The notes under the pieces: model-generated | What the model saw: only the letters and a program-made list of their open reading frames with translations | What the model was told of the DNA's origin: nothing | The model's database searches: none | Source of the DNA: Actinospineispora spinosispora DSM 44797 | GTDB taxonomy: Bacteria > Actinomycetota > Actinomycetes > Mycobacteriales > Pseudonocardiaceae | Assembly: GCF_000429025.1 (NCBI RefSeq) | Contig: NZ_AUBB01000029.1 | Span: 1-64,000 of the forward strand | Direction of reading: 5' to 3' | DNA length: 64,000 nt | Made by a program: the position numbers and the translations under genes | In this document: piece after piece, positions 48,001-60,000 of the stretch | How positions within the stretch are numbered: position 1 is the stretch's first letter | Layout of the letters: the number at the start of each line of letters is the position of its first letter

Positions 48001-51000
48001 CCTGGGCACCCAAGCCCAGTCCTTCCACGGGCTCAACCCGCACGGCGGGCTGCTGGGCAGGCTGCTCAACACGGCGCTGGCCGGGACGTTCGTGGTCAAC
48101 TTCGTCGGCCATCTGGACGGTGCGCTCACCGGCAGCGGCTACCACGCGCTGCTCAGCGCGGCGTTCGCGCCTGCCGATCTGCTGCTCGGCCTGCCTGCCC
48201 TCGCCTCGGCCATCACCGGATGGGCCGGTTACGACATCGGCGCGCATCCGTTCTTCCGCAAGCTCAACCACCTGGTCGGGCTGCCGTGGATCACCGTGGC
48301 GAACCTGCTGCTGACCATCCAGTTCGGTTGGGTCACGCCCAGCGCGATGATCATCCCGGCGCTGGCGCTCACCCTGGCCTCCGGCTACCTGAGCATCCTC
48401 GGGCTGATCGCCGAGGCCAAGATGGGCAGGCTCGCGCCCCGGCGGGGCGCGGCGGCCAACGCGCTGCTCAACGGCGCGCTGCTGTCCTTCGGGGAGATCT
48501 CGCAGTCGCCCCAGCACACCGCCACGATGGTCCTGATCGTGATCGCCGGGATGATCGGGATGAACCTGGTGTCCCGGTTCGACCTGTGGCTGTCCCAGCG
48601 GTACACGCGTCGTTCGTCCTCCGCTGACCGGCCCGCTGACCGCGTTTCCGGCGGTGGTGGCGCGGCCACCGTCAGCACCGACAGCGGTGTCGCGCGCCGC
48701 GAGCTGGAACCACGGGCACCGGGGATCGCCGCCGAGAGCCGGTCGAGGTCCGATCACGGTCACGGCTCGGTCGGCCTCCTGGCCTCGGTCGCGCTGCCCG
48801 CCGCCGTGGCGGGCTCCGTCACCGTGGTGGCCGGCGCGGTGCCGACGATCGTGCTGGTCAGCATCGGTGCCGTCGTGGTCGCTGTCGTCGCGGTGGCGCT
48901 GGCCAGGCGGTCGGTGCCGGGCACCGAGACGCACACCGAGACACCACACACCGAGACACCACACAGCGAGACATCGGGGGACGTCGAGGTGATGACCCGG
49001 CTGCGGGAGGCCGCGGAGTACGTGGCGAACGAGGAGCCAACCCTCCCGCGCCCCAGCGGGCTGATCGCCGGAGAGCACGCCGACGCGCGGATTCTGCAGG
49101 TGGACGACGAGCTGCTCGCTCAGCTGCGCGAGCACCGGTTGCTCAAGATCGACCCGGAGCTGGGGGTGTGGATGTGGGACACCGACAGCGCCGCCGATGA
49201 GCTGCACACACGAGGGCTGGGCTGGGTCAACAGCCGCCTCGAACCGATGTTGCTGTTCTTCTGGCCGATGAACTCGCTGCTGGCCGCCGACCTCGGGCAC
49301 GACCGTGCGGTGGTCGTCCCCCGCTGGGTCCTGCATCTGATGGAGGCCTACCAGGAGCAGGGCTGGCTGCCGGAGGACTGGTGGGACGAGGCGCTGACCC
49401 TGCGCGAGGGCGACCCCGAGGGCGAACGGACCAGGGCGGTGGCCTCGGCGTTGCTGCGGCAATGGTTCGACGCGGCGGCCCGCGCCTCCCTCGCCGAGAC
49501 ACTGCACCGGGCCGGCGCGCTGGTCGAGCGGGCCGAGACGATGTACACCTCGATCGAGCGAGCCGACGGGGAAACCATGCCGGACGCGCTCAACGAGGCG
49601 TTGTTCGTGCTGAGCCCGCTGGCCTCGATGCTCGCCCCCGCCGGTAGCGCACTCGCCGGTCTGGCCTCTCGACCGCTGCACTCCGACGAGCAGTCGAGGG
49701 TCGAGCTGGCCAAGCTCAGGGCACGCATCGACCTGCTCTACACCAGGGCGGGCGAGCTGCCCGCGCTGGTCGACGAGGTCACCCGACGGCTGCGGTCCGC
49801 GCTGGCCGACAACGCCGGGTGGATCACCCTGGAGCAGCTGGCGGGCCTGACCGACGCCCCCGCCCCGCTGGTCTTCACGGCCGCGTTGCGCGCCGAGCTG
49901 CCGGTCGAGGTCACCGAGTTCGGGATGCGGGCCGCCGGGGCGCCGGTCCGCACCACCGAGGACACCCTCGCGGAGCTGCTGGCCATGGCGCGGACGTCCG
50001 CGGCTGCCCAGCTGGCCACCGGGCTGGGCGCCCGGTACGGAGCGGATCCGAGGCCGTGGCTCACCGCGATCGAGGCGCTGCGGCGTCTCACCCGCGTCGA
50101 CACCCGGTGGCACCGCAACGAGGACTATCTGCGTCAGATCGTCGCTGTCCTCACCGACACCGAACAGGGCGGGCGAGCGCTGCATCCGCGCGCCGAGCTG
50201 GCAGGCTTCGCCGCCGCGGTGACCGCGCTGCGCACCTCCCAGTCGCACGGTTCGACCAGTGGCGAGGTGCGGGACGCGGCCGGGAACCTCATCGCGGCCC
50301 TGCTGGAACTCGACCTCGTGTATTCCCCCGACGCCCGTACGGCACTGCTCGAATCGGCCGAGCACCTGCAGCGGTTGATCCGCGGCGCGGAGGATGAGCT
50401 GTTCGGCAGGTTCACGGAGGTGTCCTCGGCGTCTCGTGGCCTGTTGTGGCGCGACTCCCGGATCACCCTGCTCACCGAGATCCGAGCGACGTTCCTCGAC
50501 GGCGCGGGCCCGGATGCGTTGCTCGAGCGGGCGCAGCAGGTCCGCTCGGGCCTCGAACGGGATCACACCGCCGACCAGACTGCACATCCGGGGCGCTTCG
50601 CGGGCGCCCTGCTGGACCGGCTGGCTCAGCGTCAGCTGCTCGATCTGCTGCACTGGGCCTACCAGCAGGCCACCCGGCCCGAGCCGGTGCTCGGCCCGGT
50701 CAACGCAGCGCTGTACGAAGCGGTGGCCGACCGCGACCGGCTGCTGCGCACCCGCCGCGACGAGCTCGCCGCCGAGCTGGGTGTCAGCGGGACCAGGCTG
50801 AACGATCTGCTCACCGACTACAATCGGCGCAACAAGCCGGACGGCCCGAGCACCGCCAGGGACGACCGCGGCCACGGCACGCCCGCCGCCCTGCTCGCGG
50901 TCACGCTCGCGGCCACCTCGGCGTTCGGGCTGCTAGGCACGCTCCCGGCAGGCACCGACCGCACGCTCGGTGGCGCGTTGGCCGAGCTGTTCACCAGCCC

Positions 51001-54000
51001 GATGGTTGTCGGGGCGGTCGCGCTCGCGGCACTGGCCATCGCCGGCTATCAGCCGGTCCGGTCGGTCATCACCGCCAGGGGGCCGCCCTCGGTGCCTACC
51101 GAGGCCGCTCCGGAGCAGGTCAGGTCGTGGTGGGACACGCTGTCCGACGGACAGCGCCAGGCATACCTCGAGACTTCACCGAAGGTCATCGGCGCGCTGG
51201 ACGGTGTGCCGAGGCCGACCAGGGACCAGGCGAACCGGATCGCCCTGGCCCGGGCGGCCGACGAGCTCACCGGCCTGGAGCGCAGGCTGTCGCGGCCCCG
51301 GGGCACAGCCGGACGCCGGGGACCAACCCGCCCGGCATTGGCGACGGACGCGCCAACCCGGCCGGAGCACGAGCGGCCCGACACCCGTCGGCGAGCCAGG
51401 CAGCTGGCCCGGATCCACGAGATGCTCACCGGCATCCGCGCCCTGCAACAACGTCTGGACCAGGTCGCGAGCGACCCCTCCGCGAAGGCGTATCTGCTCG
51501 GCTTCGACACGATCGGCCGAGGACACGCGATCATCGAGATCGGCGACGACCCGGGCACCGCGGCCCACGTGGCGGTGTACGTGCCGGGCATGGGCAACCG
51601 CCTGGCCTCGATCGGCGACGGGATCCGCAGCGCGGACGCCCTGTACCGCGCCATCGTGGCCACCGGCGAGCCCAGTGTCGCGGTCATCGCGCACTGGGGC
51701 TTCGACGAGCCGCAGATCCTGCCTCAGGCGATGCTCAAGCTGTACGCGAACCAGGCGGCCCCGAAGCTGTTGCGTTTCCTGCTGGGGATTCACGCCACCA
51801 GCCGCCCCGATGTGCACGTCAGCCTGGTCACCCATTCCTACGGCACGCAGATCGGCGCCGCGCTGTTCGCCATGACCCCCGTGTCGCCGGGACTCGTCGA
51901 CGAGCTGGCCATCGCCTTCGCCTCGGATCCCGACCTGGTTCGGCGGCTCGTCGCCGACTGGGTGGTCGCGGGCAGCCCCGGTATCAACGCCGCGCACACC
52001 GCCGACCTGCTGCTGGGCTCCCTCACCCGGCTGTGGGTGGCCTCGGCCGTGCGTGACCACCTGGGCAGCGTCACCCCGGTCCACGGGGCCGACCCGGTCC
52101 ACCACGGGTTCGGCGCCGTCAGGTTCGACGCCGGCACCGGAGGACGCTACGGCGGTCGCTTCGGGATCGAGTACCCGCACCTGAGTTACTTCCGCCCGGG
52201 TTCGCCCGCGCTGACGAACATGGCGTTGATCATCGCGGGCCGCGGCGACGAGGTGACGTTGGTGGCCGGTCGCGGCGCGCGCACCTGGCGCGGACCGCGG
52301 CGGGGCATCCGGGTCCGGGAGATGGGCCGCCACGACGGCCCGACGCTGGACCGGGTACTCGCCGGTATGGCCGCAGCGGGCCGCTACCTGCACCATCTCG
52401 CCGAAACCGGACCGGTCGAGTCGTGGCGGCGCCTGCTGCTCGACCTCGACAGCCGAGGCCGGATCGGGCTGGTGGCCGAGCGGAAGACCAGGACCGGGTG
52501 GCAGCCCATCGGCATTCTCCACCTCCTCGTGACCGACGACGGTCGCGCGGCGGTCGCCACCGAGGTCCTCGACGAGTGGCGGGATCGGGGTATCGCGGCC
52601 CACCTGGTGCGGATCGTCGGCGAGCAGGCCCGCGAGCTGGGCGTCACCGAACTCCTCGGTGAGCTCGGGCTCGTGGGCGAGACGGTCCCCGATGCGCCGA
52701 GCCCGCCGAGCCGGTGGAGTCGCTGGACCAGCCGCGTCCAGGCCGCCTACCGGCCCACCGAACGAGGTGGCGCCTCGCTTGCGCTGATCACCGCGATCGG
52801 CCTCGGCGGGCCGATCACCTGGCTTGCCGGGCAGTCCGGCTGGTACAGCCTGCCGATCGCGGTCCGGGTGGCCGGGTTCGCGCTGGCCTTCCTCGGTGCG
52901 ACGGCGATCGGGGTGGCCGCGCTGACCGCGGTCATCAGCAGGCTGGACGCGGGCGTCGAGTGGCGACGGATTCCGAAGGCGCGGGCCACCGACGTGGCGT
53001 CGGGCGTGACGTGGATCGTGGGGAACGGCGCCGGGCTGGTCGCCGCCGCGGTGCTGGCGATGTCCGGGCACGGCTGGTGGCCACTGCTGGCCGCCCCGGT
53101 CGGGATCGTGGCGGGGTTGGCCCCGGCCTGGGAGACCCGCCCCTACCGGTCGTCGGTGAGGACACCGCCGAGGGTGGCTCTCTGGGTGTCACGTCAGCTG
53201 CGCGAGACGGTCCCGGCCCTGGTCGTGTTCCTCAGCACCGGGCTGGTCGTGGGCACCCTGATGAGCCGGCTCATCCGAGGCGCGGGCAGGCTCTGGCGGA
53301 ACCTGACCGCGTCGGTCGATCCGACACCGAGCTGGGAACTCCCCGGCGCGAAGATGATCCGCCTTCCGATGTTCGTCGACGGGTCCTCGATCGACCGCCC
53401 GTCGTCGCTGGTCGCGGCGGCCGGTGCGGTGGGCGCCGCGCTGCTGGTCGGCTACCTGGCCGTACGCCATGCCCCGCTGGTCCGCCGCGCGGTACACACA
53501 GCGCTGCAGCGGCTGCGCGAGCCGTTCGGCCCGGCCGATCGCGACTCGACACCAGCAGACCCGACACCCGCCGACCGGACACAGCGGCTGGCCGAAACCT
53601 ACCTGGCGGCCGGACGGACGGTGGAACCGCTGCGCGCCGCCGCGCTGCATGCGGAGAGCGACGAGCTGGCGACCGAGCTGGCCAGGTGGGCCGAGACGGT
53701 GAACACGGTGCAGCGCCTCGAACAGCTCAACCCCGACTGGTTCCGGGACACCCAGGGGCTCATGCGGCTGCTGGATCCGACCAGCTCCGTTCCCTCTCCC
53801 GTGCAACGCTGGCACCTGGAGGCGAGCGCGCTCGGTCACCAGCTCACCTACCTGATCTTCGAGTTCTCCGGCACCGACCGGCTCTCCCCCGCGTCCCTCG
53901 GCCTGCTGCACGCCTACGAGCAGCTGGTCACCGCGTTGCGGATGCGGCGGAAGGGGGAGAACGGCAAGGACACCTGGCAGGAGGTGGGCACCGACCGGGA

Positions 54001-57000
54001 AGAGCCCGCCGTCGCCCGGATCACCGCCGTCCTGGCGCTCGACGAGTCGTTCTTCCCCGAATCCGGTGGCACCGACGCGGTGGCGCTGCGCGAGCCGTTG
54101 AAGAAGGTGGCGCGGGCGTACTCGATGCTGCTCGACGCACGTTCGCAGCTGCGTGACCAGTGGCTCCCGTCGGGGACCACTGAGCTGACCGAGGCCAGGC
54201 ACACCCTCGACCTGGCGATGAAGGCCGCGATCAGGGCTGAGCCGCTCGCCACCGACCTGGACGCCACCGCGCGGGACGCCGTGCTGCGCCTGGCGTTCGC
54301 GCTGCCCGACCCGGGCGACGAGCTGGCGCTGGCCAAGGACTACCAGGATCTGTGGTGGGCGGGCGAACAGTTGGCCGCTCGGCTGCGGCTGGCCGTCGAG
54401 GAGCACCAGGGCCGGCTCGATCAGCTGGACCGGCTCATCGGTGGAGCGCACCTCGTCGACGAGGCGGTCGCCAAGGAACCGGAGTCGGTGCTGTCCCGGC
54501 TGTGGAAGCTGGACCTGGCGGTGGCCCTGCTGGGTGAGCTGGTCGGCGAGGTGCGGCGCGGCGGCACCTGGGCGCTGCACACCCAGCTGGTCGGGCTGGA
54601 GTCACGGGCGGTGCGCATCCACCAGAAGCTCGGCGCGCACGGCAAGATCACCACGGCTCAGGTCGTCGAGTTGTCGGTGCTCGACCAGCGGGTCACGCTG
54701 CTGCACAGCTTGCTCGACGCGTTGCCGCGCGACGTGCTCTTCGGTTCGGCCGACGCCTCCGTGCAGCGGCTGCTCACCGAGCTGCACGACCGGCTGCTCG
54801 ACGCCGGCGCCCGCCGCGACGAGTTCCTCACCGAATACCGGGTCCAGCTGGTGGAGAGACTGTCACCCGCGCGGCCGGAGGCACGCGACCGGATCGAGGA
54901 CTACCGCCGCACCGTCGCCGAGGGCCACCGTCGGCCCTCACGGGACGCCGGGTTCATCGCCACGGGCACCGCGGTGTTCGGGTCGCTGCTCGCCGTGCCG
55001 TTCACCCTCGTGGCGAAGGCCGTCTCCGACATCGCACCGGTCCTGTTCTTCGCCGGTTCGATGCTCGCCGCGCTGCTCTACGCGATCTGGCGGCACGGTC
55101 CGCCGTGGCAGCGGAGCGCACCCGGCCACTACGTGTTCCACGAGTCGGAGACCCCACCTGCGCCGGTGTTCCACGGCGAGGGCCCGCTGCATCTCGGTGT
55201 GGAGCTGGAGATCAACGTCCGGCTGTTCCGGTACGGCCGCACCGCCAGGCTCGTCGCCGGCCACCTGGGAACGCTGGGCTACCTGGAGCGGGACGGCTCG
55301 ATCCGGCACGGGTTCGAGATCGTGACCCATCCGATGAGCTACTCCTGGGCCGTGGAGCACTTCCCGTGGCGGATGCTCGCCGAGCTGGCGGCCATCGGCG
55401 GGTCTCCGGTCGAACTCGGCCTGCACGTTCACCTCAGCCGGGCGGGCTTCGACTCCGACGAGCACGCCGTCCGCTGGATGCGGCTGGTGTACGGCAACCG
55501 GAAACAGGTGACCGAACTCGCCCGACGCACGTCGACCTACGCCCAGTTCGACAACCACCACCTCGACGATCTGCACCACTATCTGAACGACCCGTACGAC
55601 GCCGAACGCGATGAAGCGATCAACATCCAGCATCCGGACACCTTCGAGCTGCGGGTGTTCGCCAGCACGCTCGATGCGCGGCAGCTGAAAGCGGCACTGG
55701 CGTTCGCCGAGGCGTCTGTGGAGTACACCCGTCCGCTCCCGGGTGACGGACACTGGTCCGGGTTCGCCCGGTGGGTCGACGGGCACCCCGAGTACGGCCC
55801 GCTCGCCGGGGAGTTGCGGCGTCTGCGCATCGACTCGTCGTCGACGGAGGTGGCCCGGTCGGAGGACGGCTCGGGTACCGACGCCGGTGCCGTCTCGCTC
55901 GGCGTCCTGGCCGGGGTCACCGGTATCGGGGCCGTCGCGGCGCTGGTGGCCGCGCTGGGCGGCCCCGCCGCCGTTCTCGCCTCAGCGGCCGAGCTGGCCG
56001 CGACCGCCCGCGAGCTGTACACCGAGTTCGTCGCCATGCGCACGGCGCTGACCCCACCGCACAGCGACGACCTGACCGACCACGTGGTCACCGACTTCAT
56101 CCCCGCTCCGGGCACCACCTACCACGCCAACCTCGTCGACCTGATGCAGCCGGTGAGCGGCGCACTGGTCGGATACGCGGTGGCAGGCAGCAGGATCAGC
56201 GCGACGCTCGGCCGCCGCACCCGCGCGCTCGCCCGCGCGGTGTCCTTGCTGACCGGCTCGGCCGTGCTCTGGTCGGTCTGGCAGCACCAGGCCCATATCG
56301 GCACGGTCCAGTTCGCCATCGCCGTCGCGCCCCTCGCCTGGCTGGTCGCCGACATGGTCAGGCCCCGAAGCACCCCGCCGGTGGACGGGCACTCCCCTGG
56401 TGCGTTCTCCGAGGCGCCGCTGCGCGCCGAGGACCGCGACTGGCTCGCCCTGCGGTTCACGACGCTGCCGCGCCGCGCGGTCACGCGGACCGAGCGTGCG
56501 GCACTGCCCGAGAACCTGCCGCCCTGGGTCGAGGTGATGACCTCCCGGACGCTCAAGCGACTGGCCACCGGCAAGCTCGGCAGGCCGATCACCGGGCTGG
56601 ATGCGTTCACCTGGGTCGACGACACCGGACCGCACACCGTGCTGTCCCCGGAGTCGCTGCGCATCAACCGCGACCCCCGCTTCTGGGCCGAGGTGTTCAA
56701 CCACGAGGTCACCTTCCACCTCAAGGGCGCCGCCATCCGAGACGGCCGCACTCACGACGACGACCTGCGCTACGCCGGCCAGTGGCGCTTCCCCGCGCTG
56801 TTCACCGACACCTGGCTGCGCGGCCCGGACGGCATGGTGTTCACCAACCGGGTCAGCGACGCGGAACAGCGCAGAGCGTTCGCGGTGCTGCAGTCGCACC
56901 TGGCACGCATGTCGCGCGCCGCCGACAGCGGCGATCTCGTTCTGGGCCACGGGACGCCGCAGAAACTGTTCGTCCGCGAAGGCCTGCCCCGTCTGGGCAC

Positions 57001-60000
57001 CGAGCTCATCCACTACCAGGTCAAGGACACCATCGACCGTTCATGGACCCTGCGCTCCGCGCACCTGTACCAGGCACTACGCGTGCTGAGCCCCAGCATT
57101 CGAACCCACATCGGGCACCTGCTCGCCGATCCGGACACCGATGCCGACAACATCCGGTCCTTGCTCAATGAGGCATTAGCCGTGCTGGACGGCCGACGGC
57201 GCGGAGTGCTCGTACTCGGAAACGTGCTCGAAGCAGTCACCACCTCGCCCAACTTGTCCGATGGGGTGGCAGTCGCCGAGGTGGCGGCGCGAACGGGGCG
57301 GCGGTACGAGGACACCGCGCAGGCTCTGCGTGTCCTGTGGCGGGACGGCGTGCTGCATCGCCTACCCGACACGCGCCCGCACGCCCACGCGCGCAGCTGG
57401 CTGTACACACTGCCGACGACGGGGAAGCCCGCTGAAACGAAAGCGATGCACAGCTCGATCATCGGGCTCCTCGATGCACTCGCCGACACGCCGGGAGAAC
57501 ACCGAAGCTCGGATCTGGTCGAGCTGACCAAGAGCACTGCCGAGATGACCTGGGAGCGACTCAGCACGCTGATCAGAGCCGAGCTGGTACGCAAGCGCCG
57601 CGACCCCAGCCCCGACGTGCACAACCGCCAGCAGGTCTACAGCCTGACCGCCCGAGGACACACCCTGCGGACCCTCCTCGCCAACGCCGGTTTCGACGGC
57701 GACCGGGCACTGGCCGAGCTGCGCACGGAGCTGAACCGACCCCTCCGGCTGAAACGGGACCTAGTCGGAACCAGGCGGGTCCTGGCCGCGATCGACACGA
57801 TTCTGGCCGCCGCCGACAGCGGCCGCTCGCAGGACGAGGTGTTGTCCCGGGTGGGTATCCGCACACCACGGCGCTCGGACAGCGGGGCCGCCACAGCACA
57901 GTTCCTGATCATCGTCACCGCGCTGGCCGGTGGCGCGGGCGCGCTGCTGCTCGCCTCCGGGTGGCTGCCAGCCGCCGCACCGACGTGGGTGCTGGCGTCG
58001 CCGATCCTCGCGGCGGTGGCGGGCGCGGTCATGCTGACCGTGCGCCGGTCGCGGACCGGGCACGTGCCGGGCGCCGGGACGGTCGACCGGCCACGGGCAC
58101 GCAGCCCGTCACCGGCCGAGGCAACGGAACACACCGCACCGGCGCCCACGAGCAGGACCGGAACGTTCCGGGTGCTCGGCCGCGACTTCCGCTGGCTGTA
58201 TGCCGGCCGGGTGGTCAGCGACGCCGGGTTCGGCATCTCGTCGGTGGCGTTGCCGCTGCTCGCCGTGGAGACCCTGTATGCCTCGACGCTGCAGGTCAGC
58301 CTGATCAACTTCGTGAACTACGGGGTCAGCCTGCTGGTGACCATCCCGGCGGGCCTGCTGGTCGCCAGGGTCGCCACCCGCCGGTTGATGATCATTCTCG
58401 ACCTGGCGCGGTTCGCGTTGACCGCGCTGATCCCGCTGACCTGGCTGCTCGGGCTGCTCACCATCGAGGGGCTCCTGGTGGTCACCGGGATCCTCGGCGG
58501 GCTGTACCTGGCGCACGACATCGCCTACCGCAGCTACACCCCCGAGGTGCTCGCCAAGGACCGGAGCAGGGTGGCGCTGGCCAACGCCACACTCGAAGGT
58601 GGCTCGGCGAGCGCACAGGCCATCGGCACCGCACTCGCCGCCGTCATCACCGCGGTACTCGGCCCGCCCATCGCCCTCGCCGCCGACGCGCTGTCCTACC
58701 TGGTCTCCGCCGTCACCCTGTGGCGGATCCGCGTCCCGGACACCGCCAAGGCCACCGCCCGGCCCGCGGTGTTCGCCGGGCTGAAGCTGGTCACGGCGCA
58801 CCGCGTGTTGCGCGCCATCGCCCTGTACGAGGGTCTGACCAGGATGCTGTTCGGCGCGGTGCTGGTCACCAACGTGGTGTACCTGATCCGCACGCTGCAG
58901 GCCCCGACCTGGGCCGTCGGCGCGGTCGGCACCGTCGGTTTCTTCGGTGGGCTGGTCGGCAGCGTCATCGGGCAGCGGCTGGCGAAGAACCCCGGTTCCG
59001 CGTCCGGCAGGGCGCTCTGGCTGGCCCCGGTCGTCACCGGGCCGCTACTGCTGCTGTACGCGTTCGCCCCGCCGGGCGTGGCGGGGCTGGTCATGACCGC
59101 CGTCGCGATCGCCACGATCCCGGCCCTGGCGCGGCTTCGGGGGCCGCTGGTCAGCACCTACATCCAGCACGTCGTCGGCGGGGATCGGCTGCCGCTGGTC
59201 GTCGCGGCGACCAGGTTCATCGGCAACTTCGGCGCGCCATTCGCTGCGCTCGGCGGTGGTCTGCTGGTCACCGCGATCGGGCCCCGACCGGCCGCGGCGG
59301 CGGTCATGGCCGCCGCGTGGGCCGCGTCGCTGCTGCTGGTGCTGTCGCCGATCCGGGGCGCGCGGACGCTCGCCGACCTGGTGCACGTCGCCCACGTCCT
59401 GGCCGCCCGCCGGACGGGTGTGCTGGACTTCGACAGCTACCTGCCCGAACTCGATCCCGTCGACCCCACGGCTCCGCTGCTCGCGATCTCCGCGTCCGGC
59501 GGGGAGCTGTCACCGGCCGCCGCCGCGGCGGTGCGGCACGCGGCGGCCGCGTCGAAGCCGGTGCTCTTCCTCGGGCGCACCGAGTTCCTCAGGTGGTCCG
59601 GGCTGGCCGAGGTCGAGCTGCCGGCGGACTTCGCCGGTCTCCTGGTCCTGGACGGTCTGCACGATAGGGTGTTGCACGAGGCCATGGCGCACAAGAGGCC
59701 GGGCCAGCGGCTGGTCGACACACCCGACGACGTGCTCTACGTCCGGATCGGCGACTGGTTCGTCACCGATCCGGATGTGCACGCGCTGTTCGACGCCGAG
59801 GACACCGCGTCACGCGCGTCCGGGCTGCGCGTCGTCTTCGGCCGCTGGTCGGGAACCGGCGCCGACGCCGACGCCGAACTGCCCGGTGGGCTCACCGAGC
59901 TGATGGCGACCCGGGTCCTCAGCAGAGAGATCGTCGAGCTGAGCCTGGGCTGGGGCAAGGGCGCGCTGCCCGCCTCGTCGCTCGCCAGCACGATGGACGT

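Noticed and set aside
47372..50875. Long minus-strand open frame (over 1,100 codons) opposite module X2
   Set aside because: Same mirror-frame effect; no motifs, and the plus frame shows a module conserved with X1.
56696..56720. HEVTFH as a zincin active site
   Set aside because: The spacing is HExxxH, one residue too long for the zincin helix, and no third ligand is evident.
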